Shown one piece after another: positions 38,528 through 47,565 of a stretch of 59,717 bases of DNA (the first letter of the stretch is position 1; every line of letters begins with the position of its first letter). Under the pieces are notes generated by a model. The model worked only from the letters and a program-made list of their open reading frames with translations, did no database searches and was not told the origin of the DNA. Origin of the DNA: Rhodovibrionaceae bacterium. Lineage in GTDB: Bacteria > Pseudomonadota > Alphaproteobacteria > Kiloniellales > DSM-21159. The position numbers were made by a program, and so were the translations under genes. Location of the stretch: NCBI GenBank assembly GCA_028279885.1, contig JANQMX010000031.1, forward strand, positions 1-59,717, in the 5' to 3' direction.

Positions 38528-39316
38528 ATGACGCACATTGATGAAACCCACCTGCCCTTGGAGGGCGGACGGACCTTCGTCAAGACCTGGACACCGGGCG
38601 CAGTCTCCACCAAAGCACCGGTCTTGATGCTGCACGATTCGCTCGGCTGCGTGGACCTTTGGCGCAGCTTCCCCGAAACGCTCTGCGAGCGGCTCGGGCG
38701 AACGATCATCGCCTATGACCGGCTGGGCTTCGGCCGATCCGACGCTCGGACAGGGCGACCATCCCTGCGCTTTGTCGAGGAAGAAGCCGAAGAGGTCTTC
38801 CCACAATTGTACACCGCGCTGGGGCTTGGGCGCTTCGTTCTCTTGGGTCACAGCGTCGGTGGGGGCATGGCCACAAACATCGCCGCCCGGCATTCGGACG
38901 CCTGCGAAGCCTTGATCACGGTCTCCGCCCAGGCCTTCGTCGAGGAGAGGACGGTCGCCGGCATCGCGCGCGCCAAGCGGCAGTTCGACGACCCGGCGCA
39001 GTTCGCCCGCCTCACCCGCTACCACGGCGACAAGGCCCGGTGGGTGCTCGACGCCTGGACGGGAACCTGGCTCTCCGCGGACTTTGCCGACTGGTCGCTG
39101 TTCGAGGTGCTGCCCCAGGTCGCCTGCCCGGTCCTCGCCGTCCACGGCGAAAGCGACGAATACGGCTCTCACCGCTTTCCCAAGAGTATCGCCGAAAAAG
39201 CAAGCGGCCCCGCCTCCGCACTGATCTTGGAGCACTGCGGCCACATCCCCCACCGCGAGCAGCCCGAAGCGCTGCTCGACGTCGTTGCCGGCTTCCTCGG
39301 CGGCCTGAAAGGTTAA
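38528..39316 (+). CDS. Alpha/beta hydrolase
   Basis: 262 aa cytoplasmic alpha/beta hydrolase. Oxyanion segment LMLHDSLGCVDLWRSFPE near residue 36; nucleophile elbow FVLLGHSVGGGMA with Ser near 110; acid in VLAVHGESDEYGSH near 210; final His in EHCGHIPHREQPEAL near 240. Related to homoserine O-acetyltransferase-like and carboxylesterase groups; substrate unknown. The ribosome site is weak. Confidence 0.82.
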   Translation: MTHIDETHLPLEGGRTFVKTWTPGAVSTKAPVLMLHDSLGCVDLWRSFPETLCERLGRTIIAYDRLGFGRSDARTGRPSLRFVEEEAEEVFPQLYTALGLGRFVLLGHSVGGGMATNIAARHSDACEALITVSAQAFVEERTVAGIARAKRQFDDPAQFARLTRYHGDKARWVLDAWTGTWLSADFADWSLFEVLPQVACPVLAVHGESDEYGSHRFPKSIAEKASGPASALILEHCGHIPHREQPEALLDVVAGFLGGLKG

Positions 39317-39322
39317 GGCCGC

Positions 39323-40999
39323 TTAGAACAGGCCTTCGATCTGGCCTTCGTCGTTGAGGTAGATGTTGTTGGCCGAAGGCACCCGCGGCAGGCCCGGCAT
39401 GGTCATGATCTCGCCGGCCAAGGCGACGATGAATTCGGCGCCAGCCGACAGGCGCACTTCACGCAGACCAAGCGTGTGGCCGGTCGGTGCCCCCTTGAGA
39501 TCCGGGTCGGTGGAGAAGCTGTACTGGGTCTTGGCCATGCAGACCGGGAAGTGGCCGTAGCCTTGGCCCTCCCAATCGCGCAGTTGCTGCCGCACCTTGA
39601 GGTCCGCGGCCACCTCTTCGGCGCCATAGATCTCCTTGGCCACGGTTTCGATCTTCTCGAACAGCGGCATGTCGTCCGGATAGAGCGGAGCGAACTCGGT
39701 CAGGCCGCTGTCAGCCAACTCCGCCACATGGTGGGCGAGTTCTTCGGTGCCGGCGCTGCCGTCCGCCCAGTGGGTGGCGATGAAGGCCTTGACGCCCTCG
39801 ACCTCGGCCGCCTCCTTGACCGCCGCCAGCTCGGCATCGCTGTCGGTGATGAAGCGGTTGATCGACACGGTCACCGGGACACCGAACTTCTTCACGTTCT
39901 TGATGTGGCGGATCATGTTGGCGCAGCCCGCCTCGACGGCCGCAAGGTTCTCCCTGCCCAGGTCGTCCTTCTTGACGCCGCCGTGCATCTTGAGGGCACG
40001 GACGGTGGCAACGATCACGGCCGCATCGGGCTTAAGACCGGCCTTACGGCACTTGATGTCGAAGAACTTCTCGGCGCCCAGATCGGCACCGAAACCAGCT
40101 TCGGTGACGGTGTAGTCCGCGACCTTGAGCGCCGTCTTGGTGGCGAGCACCGAGTTACAGCCGTGGGCAATGTTGGCGAACGGGCCGCCATGCACGAAGG
40201 CCGGATTGTTCTCCAAGGTCTGCACCAGGTTCGGCGCCAAGGCATCCTTCAGCAAGACGGACATGGGGCCGGGGCCCTTGACGTCGCGCGCGTGGATCGG
40301 CTCGCGCCTGCGGTTCTGAGCTACGACAATGTTGCCGATGCGGTCGGTGAGATCCTGGAGGTTATTGGCGAGGCAGAAGATCGCCATGATCTCGGAGGCA
40401 ACGACGATGTCGAAGCCGTCCTCGCGCGGAAAGCCGTTGGCGACGCCGCCCAGCGAATTGGTGATCTGCCTGAGCGCCCGGTCGTTCATGTCGACCACCC
40501 GCTTCCAGGCGACCCGGCGGCTGTCGATCGCCGGCTCCGTGCCCCAGTAGATGTGATTGTCGATCAGCGCCGAAAGCAGGTTATGAGCGATGCCAATGGC
40601 ATGGAAGTCGCCGGTGAAATGGAGGTTGATGTCCTCCATCGGCACCACCTGAGCATAGCCGCCACCGGCCGCGCCGCCCTTCATGCCGAAGCAAGGGCCG
40701 AGCGAAGGCTCGCGCAGGCAGATCGCCGTCTTCTTGCCGATGCGGTTAAGGCCGTCGCCGAGGCCAACAGTGGTGGTGGTCTTGCCTTCACCGGCCGGGG
40801 TCGGGGTGATTGCGGTGACCAGGATGAGTTTGCCGTCGGGCCGGTCCTTCAGGCCGTCGATGTAATCCATCGAGACCTTGGCCTTGTGAGGGCCGTAGTT
40901 GTGCAGCGCGTCGGCCGGAATACCCAGCTTCTCACCGCCAACCTCGGCGATGGGCTTCATGGTGGCTTCGCGGGCGATCTCGATATCGGATTTCGGCAT
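39323..40999 (-). CDS. fhs: Formate-tetrahydrofolate ligase
   Basis: ATP-dependent activation of formate to 10-formyl-THF. 558 aa. P-loop [18 protein letters not shown] near residue 58; [21 protein letters not shown] near 85; [13 protein letters not shown] near 122. AAGGGAG precedes the ATG. It could recover formate released by HutG, or from methyl-group oxidation. No THF riboswitch or partner folD/purU gene is next to it. Confidence 0.97.
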   Translation of the reverse strand: MPKSDIEIAREATMKPIAEVGGEKLGIPADALHNYGPHKAKVSMDYIDGLKDRPDGKLILVTAITPTPAGEGKTTTTVGLGDGLNRIGKKTAICLREPSLGPCFGMKGGAAGGGYAQVVPMEDINLHFTGDFHAIGIAHNLLSALIDNHIYWGTEPAIDSRRVAWKRVVDMNDRALRQITNSLGGVANGFPREDGFDIVVASEIMAIFCLANNLQDLTDRIGNIVVAQNRRREPIHARDVKGPGPMSVLLKDALAPNLVQTLENNPAFVHGGPFANIAHGCNSVLATKTALKVADYTVTEAGFGADLGAEKFFDIKCRKAGLKPDAAVIVATVRALKMHGGVKKDDLGRENLAAVEAGCANMIRHIKNVKKFGVPVTVSINRFITDSDAELAAVKEAAEVEGVKAFIATHWADGSAGTEELAHHVAELADSGLTEFAPLYPDDMPLFEKIETVAKEIYGAEEVAADLKVRQQLRDWEGQGYGHFPVCMAKTQYSFSTDPDLKGAPTGHTLGLREVRLSAGAEFIVALAGEIMTMPGLPRVPSANNIYLNDEGQIEGLF

Positions 41000-41244
41000 G
41001 ACGACAACTCCCTTTCGGCGCAATTAGGCCGACCTGCTTTTGACCGGACTGTCTTGGTTGCTCGTGCGGACGCACGCGCGGGACGCTAGCCGCGACGACC
41101 TATAGCGGCTGTCTTCAAATCGACGACAGCCGGACGATTAGCGGCATGCTCGTTGCTCCGCAAGAAAAGTGGCGGATTGCGCGGCGTGGCTCGGAGCACC
41201 ATGCTGCGCCTCCCAATTGCGGGTAGGCCACGAGGAAAGACTCC

Positions 41245-42573
41245 ATGACGGCGCACGACTCCTTCCTTACGCCGGAAAACCGGGAAAACGAAGGCGTCAG
41301 GGTTGAGCAAACCCTGGAAGCGGAGTCCCTGGCCGGCCTTGCTGACGCTGCGCGCGGCCGCTGCCTCACCTTGGCCGTGCTGGCGATCTTCTTCGCTGTC
41401 GTCCAAACACCCGACTACTTCGCGGTCAATGCCGTAGGCCTCGCCGTCTTTGCCCTGCTGCCTTGGCTGCAGCTCTACTACGCCCGCCGCAAGGGCCTGC
41501 GCAGCTGGACGAGCTACCTCTTCGCCGGCCTCGATCTCCTGGTCATGACGGTGCTGCTCCTCGTCGCCAACCCTTGGGCAGCCGGCGAAGACTACCCGCA
41601 GATGATGGCGCGTTTCGGCGTCTTCGCGTTCTACTTCATGCTGCTGGCCGGCACGGCGCTGACCTATGAGCCCCGCCTCGCCTTGGCGACCGGCATCACA
41701 GCCGGTGTGCTCTGGATGCTGGGCGCAGTTGGACAGATTCTCTTCCTGGACAGCGAAACCGTGCCGCTCTGGGGCGATAGCCCTTTGGAACTGCTGCTGG
41801 ACCCATCCGCGGTGCTGCTGCAGGCCCGGCTGAACGAGGCCGTCGCCATCGCCATCACCAGTGTGCTCCTCGCCATGGCCGTAGCCCGTGCGCGAGACCT
41901 GGTCCTCAGCGAAGCGGCCACGGCGCGGGAACGCACCAATCTCGCCCGCTATTTCGCGCCAACCGTGGTCGATGCCCTCTCGCATCAGGACGCCCCTCTG
42001 GCTTCGGTGCGTGAACAGTCTGTCGCGGTGCTCTTCGCCGACATCGTCGGCTTCACCCATCTGGCCGAGGAAGAGAGCCCGCAAGAGACCATCGCGCTGC
42101 TGCGAGACTTCCACAGCCGGCTCGAGAACTGCGTCTTCAGCCACGGCGGTACCCTCGACAAGTTTCTCGGCGACGGATTGATGGCAACCTTCGGCAACCC
42201 GACGGTCGATCCGGAGGATGCCGACAACGCACTGAAGGCGGCGCGCGCCATGATGGCCACAATCGGCAAATGGAACGAGGAACGCCTCCGCGCGGGCCAA
42301 CCCTCGGTCCAGCTCTCGCTGGGGCTCCACTACGGCCCCGTTGTCATCGGCAATGTGGGCTCGGAACGGCGCCTCGAGTGGGCCGTGCTCGGCGACACGG
42401 TCAACGTGGCCAGCCGACTGGAGGGCTGCAGTCGATCGCTTGGTGTGAGTCTGGTGGTCAGCGAGGCGCTGATCGCCGCTTTGCACGACCCTGCGCAGGC
42501 CGAAGGCTTGCGCCCGGCGCCGCGGCAGCAACTGCGCAATCGAGAAGAACCGGTCGCTATTCGAGTGCTTTAG
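41245..42573 (+). CDS. Membrane-anchored class III adenylate/guanylate cyclase
   Basis: 442 aa. The N-terminal half holds about six hydrophobic helices (residues 40-215), then a short linker and a catalytic domain from about 255. VAVLFADIVGFTHLAEEES gives the first metal Asp and DKFLGDGLMATFG the second. LEWAVLGDTVNVASRLEG contains the transition-state Asn/Arg pattern. It probably makes cAMP in response to a membrane signal. In the 220-bp leader, a GGCTGTC/GACAGCC hairpin (41109-41133) is visible. Confidence 0.9.
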   Translation: MTAHDSFLTPENRENEGVRVEQTLEAESLAGLADAARGRCLTLAVLAIFFAVVQTPDYFAVNAVGLAVFALLPWLQLYYARRKGLRSWTSYLFAGLDLLVMTVLLLVANPWAAGEDYPQMMARFGVFAFYFMLLAGTALTYEPRLALATGITAGVLWMLGAVGQILFLDSETVPLWGDSPLELLLDPSAVLLQARLNEAVAIAITSVLLAMAVARARDLVLSEAATARERTNLARYFAPTVVDALSHQDAPLASVREQSVAVLFADIVGFTHLAEEESPQETIALLRDFHSRLENCVFSHGGTLDKFLGDGLMATFGNPTVDPEDADNALKAARAMMATIGKWNEERLRAGQPSVQLSLGLHYGPVVIGNVGSERRLEWAVLGDTVNVASRLEGCSRSLGVSLVVSEALIAALHDPAQAEGLRPAPRQQLRNREEPVAIRVL

Positions 42574-42582
42574 AGAAAGGTA

Positions 42583-43602
42583 CTAATAGCCGAGCTCAGG
42601 CCGCACGCTGTTCTTGAGTGGTTCTCCGGCGAAATGGTGGCGCAGGTTCTCGAACAGCAGATCGAGCGTGCGCGGAATATAGGCATCGAGATCGTCGGAC
42701 GAGACGTGGGGGGTCATGATCAGGTTCGGCACGTCCCAGAGCGGCGAGTCGGCGGGCAAGGGTTCCGGGTCGAAGACATCGAGCAGGGCACCGGCAAGCT
42801 GCCCGCTGGTTAACGCGTCGGCCAGGGCGGCGTAGTCCACGACACCGGCGCGGCTCATGTTGATCAAGCCGGCCGAGGGCTTCAGCAGGGCCAGGCGCCG
42901 CCGGTCGATCAGCCCGCGCGTCTCCTCCGTCAAGGGCGTGGTCAGCAGCAGGAAGTCCGCTTGCGGCAGCAGCGTATCCAGGGCATCCGGCCTGTGAACC
43001 GCATCCGCCAGCGGGCTTTCCTCGCCGCCGCGCCGGATGGCCTGGATCTCGAGACCGTGCAGCCGCGCCGCGCGCGCCACGGCGCTTCCCATCTCTCCCA
43101 GACCGACGATCAGCAAGGTCTTGCCAGTCAGGGTTCCGGTGAAGATCTCGCGATAGCGATGCGCGCGTTGCTGGGTAATCAGCTGCGGCATGGCGCTGTT
43201 CAGCATCAGCAGCGCCATCAGGCCGTACTCGCCCGCCTTCGGGGCATGTACGCCCTTGTTGTTGATCAGCGCGACGCCGGACGGCAGCCAGTCGAGCGGC
43301 TGCAGGTGCTCGATGCCGGCCCCGATCACATGGATCCACTTGAGCCGCGGCGCATAGCCGGCCACGCCCTTGCGCGGCATGTCCCAAGTGACCAGCACGT
43401 CGGCGTCCACCATTGCATCGGCGAAGCCCTCCAATCCGGCGTTGAAGCTGACCGAGACCCGGTCCGCCAGCGCCGGGTGGCGGGCCATCGCTTGCTCGAA
43501 CAGCTCCGGGGTGATGCGGAAGACCGCCTCGCTGTCGGGCGACGTCTTGACGTGAACGTGCAGCGGCGCCCCTCGGGTCCCAGCTTTCGCTTCGTTCGGC
43601 AT
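42583..43602 (-). CDS. D-2-hydroxyacid dehydrogenase family protein
   Basis: 339 aa NAD(P)-dependent dehydrogenase. GKTLLIVGLGEMGSAVAR near residue 165 is the dinucleotide motif. The catalytic set is Arg in INMSRAGVVDY (about 260), Glu in DVFDPEPLP (about 288) and His in MTPHVSS (about 308). The short form fits the glyoxylate/hydroxypyruvate reductase GhrA-like group. Convergent with the cyclase gene (10-bp gap). Confidence 0.88.
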   Translation of the reverse strand: MPNEAKAGTRGAPLHVHVKTSPDSEAVFRITPELFEQAMARHPALADRVSVSFNAGLEGFADAMVDADVLVTWDMPRKGVAGYAPRLKWIHVIGAGIEHLQPLDWLPSGVALINNKGVHAPKAGEYGLMALLMLNSAMPQLITQQRAHRYREIFTGTLTGKTLLIVGLGEMGSAVARAARLHGLEIQAIRRGGEESPLADAVHRPDALDTLLPQADFLLLTTPLTEETRGLIDRRRLALLKPSAGLINMSRAGVVDYAALADALTSGQLAGALLDVFDPEPLPADSPLWDVPNLIMTPHVSSDDLDAYIPRTLDLLFENLRHHFAGEPLKNSVRPELGY

Positions 43603-43745
43603 TCTGCTCAGCCCTTCCTTCTTCTGCCCTCCCCATTCCATCGCAGCCGAAAGGCACCGGCGCAAGACAAGGCGTGCTAGTCTGACAGGCCGGCTTGGCA
43701 GCCACTGCAGAAACCAAGCCCAACTAACCCAAGGGAGATGTCATC

Positions 43746-43955
43746 ATGACCGACCATGTCTATAGCATCAGCGAGATCTACGGTTCGTCGGGACGCTCAG
43801 TTGAAGAGGCCATCGACAACGCCATTGCGACGGCCTCCGAGAGCCTGCGCAATCTCGACTGGTTCGAGGTCACGGAGATCCGCGGCCATATTGAGGATGG
43901 CAAGGTTGCGCATTATCAGGTGGGCCTGAAGATCGGCTTCCGCTATCAACGGTGA
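43746..43955 (+). CDS. Dodecin
   Basis: 69 aa flavin-binding storage/buffer protein that forms dodecamers. [23 protein letters not shown] and the flavin-stacking Trp in [16 protein letters not shown] (about residue 39) are diagnostic, as is the closing [16 protein letters not shown]. Good GGGAGAT site. Next to a universal stress protein gene, suggesting stress or stationary-phase expression. Confidence 0.95.
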   Translation: MTDHVYSISEIYGSSGRSVEEAIDNAIATASESLRNLDWFEVTEIRGHIEDGKVAHYQVGLKIGFRYQR

Positions 43956-44000
43956 CCGTCGGCCGGCCCGACAATAGACCAGCCATGGGGAGAAACGGAG

Positions 44001-44471
44001 ATGACACGCATTCTGGCAGCGGTTGACCTCAGCACCGATTCTCTGCGTGTGGTCGACGCCGCCGCCGACTATGCCAAGCGGCTCAATGCCGAGCTGACCA
44101 TCATCCACGTAACCGGCGATATCGGCGAGTCGGAGCTACCGGTGGTGCCGCCGGCGCCGGAGGTGGGAATCGTCGCAGCGGCCCAGCCCGACAGGGTGGA
44201 AATCGCCGCGGAGATCAGAGAGGCTCACCGGGAGGTGCAGTCGCTTGGCGATCGTGCGAGAGCGACGGGCATTACCGCCGAGGCCCTGCTGATCCAGGGC
44301 TCGCCGACCGAGAAAATCGCGCAACAGGTGGAGAAACTCGAGCCCGAGTTCCTGGTCATGGCCGCCCACGAATCGAGCTTCTTGCGTGATCTGCTGTTCG
44401 GTAGCGTCTCCGAGCAGCTGATCGGCAAGGTCGCCTGCCCGATCATGCTCTTGCCGGTGGCGAAGGACTAG
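44001..44471 (+). CDS. Universal stress protein (UspA family)
   Basis: 156 aa. Rossmann-like alpha/beta fold starting TRILAAVDLSTDSLRVVDAA. A C-terminal segment FLVMAAHESSFLRDLLFGSVSEQLIGKVACPIMLLP resembles the ATP-binding G-2x-G-9x-G(S/T) region, although the first Gly is replaced (AAHESS), so nucleotide binding is uncertain. 45 bp after dodecin, probably co-transcribed. Confidence 0.9.
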   Translation: MTRILAAVDLSTDSLRVVDAAADYAKRLNAELTIIHVTGDIGESELPVVPPAPEVGIVAAAQPDRVEIAAEIREAHREVQSLGDRARATGITAEALLIQGSPTEKIAQQVEKLEPEFLVMAAHESSFLRDLLFGSVSEQLIGKVACPIMLLPVAKD

Positions 44472-44504
44472 TCCCCCGCGGTAGCAGCGGCGGCGAGCGG
44501 CGGC

Positions 44505-44780
44505 TCAGCGGCGGCGGAAATTGCGGCGCTGCTGGGCGCGGTTTGCCGGCGCCGGCGTCGTATCCTTGTGGCGGAAGGTAATCCGACCTTTGTCGAGATC
44601 GTAGGGTGTCAACTCGACGGTCACCCGGTCGCCGACCAGGGTGCGGATACGGTGCTTCTTCATCCGACCTGATGCGTAGGCCGTGATCTCGTGGTCGTTC
44701 GACAGCTTCACGCGGAAGCGCGCGTCTGGCAGGACGTCGGTTACGACGCCTTCAAATTCGAGCAGGTCTTCTTTCGACAA
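44505..44780 (-). CDS. infA: Translation initiation factor IF-1 with extra basic tail
   Basis: OB-fold factor that binds the 30S A site. Core [23 protein letters not shown]...[21 protein letters not shown] (about residues 4-72) is complete. A further 19 residues end in [10 protein letters not shown], making 91 aa against the usual 72. The start is TTG (44780) after AAAGGAG; no ATG is available nearby. It may be a second, tailed IF-1 paralogue of the type some alphaproteobacteria carry. Confidence 0.92.
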   Translation of the reverse strand: MSKEDLLEFEGVVTDVLPDARFRVKLSNDHEITAYASGRMKKHRIRTLVGDRVTVELTPYDLDKGRITFRHKDTTPAPANRAQQRRNFRRR

Positions 44781-45041
44781 CCTGAACTCCTTTCATGGTG
44801 TCTTCTGGTCAACGCTGCGAGGCACAGCCCAAGTCGGCCGGTATGCCGGCTTGCTCCACAAAGTACAACGCTATCCGGTCGTGAGCCCAAAAGCGAAACG
44901 GGAAGGTAAGGCATGCGCTTGAGTCGCGCATCCCCTTTCCGTGCTGCGACGCGCAATAGATGGCCTTAAAGCCAGGGAGATTCAAGCAATCCGGCGGCAA
45001 GCCTGCCCTGTGCCAGGCGATTGCCGGCCCTTTGGTCGTCG

Positions 45042-45719
45042 CTATTCGCCGTCCCGCTTGAGAAAATCCTGCAAGGTGCGGCCCGGCTCCAGCCGATAGC
45101 GCTCCGCCAGAACCGAGACCTCAGCGATACGGTCGAGACGGAAGCAGCGGAAATCGACGCGCAGCTCGCACCAGGCGACCAGCAGCCAGACTGGCCCATA
45201 AAAGGCCAGGGCCAAGGGGCGCACCTCCCGCTCGGACGCGCGGTCCTGCTCGTCGCGGTAGCTGAGCCGAAGCTTGCGGCGCTCGCGCACGGCGGCCCGC
45301 AGCGCTTGCATGTCGACCTTGACTGGCTCGGCATAGTGGCGAGCCGGCGCTATCAGCGCCGTCTTGGCCATATGCTCGCGCAAGGCCGCAGGGATCACCG
45401 TCTCGACCTTGGCGATCACGTCTGCGGCCGCCTCAGCCAGTTCCGCATCGGACCAGCTCTGCACCATGCGGGCGCCGAGCACCAAAGCCTCCAGTTCCCT
45501 TTCGTTGAACATCAGCGGCGGCAGGTCGAAGCCGCCACGCAAGACGTAACCGACACCGGCCTCTCCTTCGATTGGGACCCCGCTCACGATCAGGTCCTGA
45601 ATGTCGCGGTAGATCGTCCGCTCAGAGACTTCGAAGTGCTCGGCCAGGTCGCGAGCCCTGGCAAGCTTGCGCCGGCGCAGAATCTGGATGATTTCGAAAA
45701 GGCGGTCGGCCCGGCGCAT
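45042..45719 (-). CDS. YafY-type transcriptional regulator (HTH + WYL)
   Basis: 225 aa. N-terminal HTH (RLFEIIQILRRRKLARARDLAEHFEVSERTIYRDI, residues 5-40), then a WYL sensor-like domain from about 125 (LRAAVRERRKLRLSYRDEQD, LALAFYGPVWLLVAWCELR, FRCFRLDRI). Such proteins sense ligands or nucleic acids and control a divergent or own promoter. A 24-bp palindrome lies 37 bp upstream. GGAG precedes the ATG. Confidence 0.92.
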   Translation of the reverse strand: MRRADRLFEIIQILRRRKLARARDLAEHFEVSERTIYRDIQDLIVSGVPIEGEAGVGYVLRGGFDLPPLMFNERELEALVLGARMVQSWSDAELAEAAADVIAKVETVIPAALREHMAKTALIAPARHYAEPVKVDMQALRAAVRERRKLRLSYRDEQDRASEREVRPLALAFYGPVWLLVAWCELRVDFRCFRLDRIAEVSVLAERYRLEPGRTLQDFLKRDGE

Positions 45720-45755
45720 ATGCTCCTCACTCCTTAGAAACAGCATAGCGCAAGG

Positions 45756-45779
45756 CTCCTGACGGCATGCTGTCAGGAG
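45756..45779. promoter_or_regulatory. Operator palindrome of the WYL regulator
   Basis: Arms CTCCTGAC and GTCAGGAG flank a nearly symmetrical GGCATGCT core, giving a 24-bp dyad with only one mismatched pair. The TGAC...GTCA form is like that seen near other YafY-type genes. It sits between the regulator (45719) and the divergent small gene at 45801, so it probably controls both. Confidence 0.7.
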
Positions 45780-45800
45780 GGGCTCGCTAGCTTCTCCGCC

Positions 45801-46046
45801 ATGGGACCTTACCACGACTATCAGCAGTGGATGCTCTACCACTTCGACCGAACGCGGGCCATGGAGCAAGAGCCCTGGATGCGAGACCTGCCCAAGGATA
45901 TCGCGCGGGATTTGGCCACAGGAAACCATAGGGCTGGCGCGCTTTCGAAAGCGCGCTCTTCCCCCATCAGGCGGTGGCTGAAACGACTGTTCGATGGCTT
46001 TCCGTCACCAGCGACGAAGCGTTCAGTGACCGCCTCGGCGAAGTAA
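45801..46046 (+). CDS. Small hypothetical protein divergent from WYL regulator
   Basis: 81 aa, rich in Tyr, His and Trp at the start (MGPYHDYQQWMLYHFDRTRA) and basic at the end. No known family, signal peptide or membrane helix. The ribosome site is unclear. Its start lies 21 bp after the regulator palindrome, making it the likely target gene. Confidence 0.5.
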   Translation: MGPYHDYQQWMLYHFDRTRAMEQEPWMRDLPKDIARDLATGNHRAGALSKARSSPIRRWLKRLFDGFPSPATKRSVTASAK

Positions 46047-46053
46047 CGACCGG

Positions 46054-46299
46054 CTACTCCGCGACTTCCTCTTCCAGGAAGTTGCCCGGCGGCTCGGTTT
46101 GGTCGCGCCGGAGACTGGCCTTGAAGATGAATCGCGTTCCGCAATAGGGGCAGTCGATAGACCCGGCAGACCCCATGTTCAGGTAGACGTGCGGATGGTC
46201 GTGCGGCGGCGTGGCACCAGCGCACTTGAATTCCCTGACGCCAATGGCGATTGCCGCCACGCCTTCGTCATTTCTGAACTTGGCATAGGTGAGCGCCAT
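46054..46299 (-). CDS. Zinc-finger domain protein (NDUFS6-like)
   Basis: 81 aa. FKCAGATPPHDHPHVYLNM and SIDCPYCGTRFIF give the C-x(n)-H...C-x2-C zinc ligands of the family that includes the mitochondrial complex I subunit NDUFS6. Widespread single genes of this type in alphaproteobacteria are linked to respiratory complex I. Convergent with the 45801 gene. Confidence 0.85.
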   Translation of the reverse strand: MALTYAKFRNDEGVAAIAIGVREFKCAGATPPHDHPHVYLNMGSAGSIDCPYCGTRFIFKASLRRDQTEPPGNFLEEEVAE

Positions 46300-46346
46300 T
46301 GCGTCCTTCCGCCCGCTGTGCCGTTAAGCCGGTTGTCGGGTAAGCG

Positions 46347-46823
46347 TCAGTGCTTTGCGGTGGTCGGCGCATCGAACGGGATGACAAGGCCGCTCCCCGA
46401 AGGCCCGCGGTCCAGCGCTTCGGGCGAGTCCGGCGCAATGTCGGCCAGCGAGACGCCCTGAAGGAACAACAGGACGTAGCCCTTGAGGGACTCCCAAAGC
46501 AGGTCGGTGCCGCTAAGGTCAGCGACCGTTTGATGACGATTGCCGACCTTGGCCCCAGGCAAATGCGGCTCGTCGAAGGCTTGCAGCGCTTCGAATACCG
46601 TGACCCGGTGGGCGGGACGGGTCAGGTAGTAGCCGCCATCAAGCCCATCCCTGCCCTCCACCAGACCGGCGGCGCAGAGCTGCGAGACCAGTGACTCCGT
46701 GTCAGGGACAGAAAGCTCGAGCTGACGTGCCAGGCTTGCGCCGCTGCAGGGCTCTTCGCGGCTGAAGCCGACAAGCCGGACCAGACACTCGACAGCCAGA
46801 TAAGCACTGCGACTGATTTTCAC
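46347..46823 (-). CDS. Rrf2 family transcriptional regulator
   Basis: About 158 aa from the GTG at 46823 (MKISRSAYLAVECLVRL is the usual Rrf2 opening). Winged-helix domain with SGASLARQLELSVPDTESLVSQL as recognition region, and the Rrf2 wing LDGGYYLTRPAHRVTVFEALQAFDEP. It lacks the three-cysteine cluster loop of IscR or NsrR, so an Fe-S cofactor is doubtful. Divergent from the MarR gene; twin dyads lie between them. Confidence 0.82.
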   Translation of the reverse strand: MKISRSAYLAVECLVRLVGFSREEPCSGASLARQLELSVPDTESLVSQLCAAGLVEGRDGLDGGYYLTRPAHRVTVFEALQAFDEPHLPGAKVGNRHQTVADLSGTDLLWESLKGYVLLFLQGVSLADIAPDSPEALDRGPSGSGLVIPFDAPTTAKH

Positions 46824-46879
46824 GGCAACGTCACCCCTTGCATTCAAGCCAGCTGACTGGGCATGCATTCAACACAAAG

Positions 46880-46899
46880 ATAGTATCGATTCGAAACTA
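46880..46899. promoter_or_regulatory. Operator 1 between rrf2 and marR genes
   Basis: ATAGTATCGATTCGAAACTA: an imperfect dyad of the form AGT-x-TCGA-x-TCGA-x-ACT. It is repeated in inverted orientation at 46913-46933. It lies about 57 bp before the Rrf2 start codon. Confidence 0.6.
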
Positions 46900-46912
46900 A
46901 TTCCTTGTCAAG

Positions 46913-46933
46913 ATAGTTTGGGATCGATACTAT
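46913..46933. promoter_or_regulatory. Operator 2 between rrf2 and marR genes
   Basis: Contains AGTTTGGGATCGATACT, which equals the reverse complement of operator 1 except at three central bases. The outer 11 bases (ATAGTATCGAT and ATCGATACTAT) are exact inverted copies. It ends 23 bp before the MarR ATG. Two sites in one divergent promoter fit cooperative or cross regulation. Confidence 0.6.
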
Positions 46934-46956
46934 TTTTTTGTCGAAGGGAGTGCTCG

Positions 46957-47565
46957 ATGGATAACCGCAGCATTGCACAATCCATCGCCCAGCTGGCGCG
47001 CATGAGTGCCGGCGACGGCCAGGTTTGCGGGCTCACCGCCGCGCAGTGGAGCACGCTGCGCTTCTTTGCGCGCGCCAACCGCTTCTCCCGCACCGTGTCG
47101 GCCTTTGCCGAGTTTCACGCGACCACGCGCGGCACGGCTTCGCAGACGGTGAAGGGCCTGGTGTCCGAAGGATACCTGACTCGCAGCCGCTCGGATTTGG
47201 ACGGGCGCAGCGTCCGCTTCGACTTGACCGACAAGGGGCGCAGCGCACTCAGCCAAGACCCTCTCGATGCTCTGTCCGAAGCGATCGGCAAGCTTGCGCC
47301 GGGCGTCCGCAACCAGCTTGCGTCCAGTCTCAAGCGCTTGACGGAAGAGGTTGCGGGCTCACGCGGCAAGCCGTCCTTCGGCAGCTGCCGCTTTTGCTGC
47401 CATCTCGCCTGTGCGCTCCGCAAGTCCGGCGAGGAACAGAGCTATGCCTGCGACCTCTTGGAGCAGCCGCTGGCAGCGAACGACCTGGACGACCTCTGCG
47501 TCAACTTCGAGACGGCGCCATCGGATGCCGCGGCTCGCGCGCGCCGCAACAGGAAGACCTCGTGA
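46957..47565 (+). CDS. MarR-type regulator with cysteine-rich C-terminus
   Basis: 202 aa. N-terminal MarR winged helix (LTAAQWSTLRFFARANRFSRT, then recognition helix TRGTASQTVKGLVSEGYLTRSRSDLDGRSVRFDLTDKG). It is extended by a region with six cysteines: FGSCRFCCHLAC near residues 145-153, then ACDLL and DLCVNFE. This cluster could bind a metal or Fe-S centre, or sense redox state. GAAGGGAG precedes the ATG. Its stop overlaps the GTG of the DUF6522 gene. Confidence 0.85.
   Translation: MDNRSIAQSIAQLARMSAGDGQVCGLTAAQWSTLRFFARANRFSRTVSAFAEFHATTRGTASQTVKGLVSEGYLTRSRSDLDGRSVRFDLTDKGRSALSQDPLDALSEAIGKLAPGVRNQLASSLKRLTEEVAGSRGKPSFGSCRFCCHLACALRKSGEEQSYACDLLEQPLAANDLDDLCVNFETAPSDAAARARRNRKTS

Noticed and set aside
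41024-41244. Possible folate-type riboswitch before fhs or RNA element before the cyclase gene
   Set aside because: Only simple hairpins are seen (for example GGCTGTC/GACAGCC at 41109-41133) without conserved riboswitch blocks.
44781-45041. Possible short minus-strand gene (44809-45000) upstream of infA
   Set aside because: No ribosome site and no recognised family; it may be only the infA promoter and leader region.
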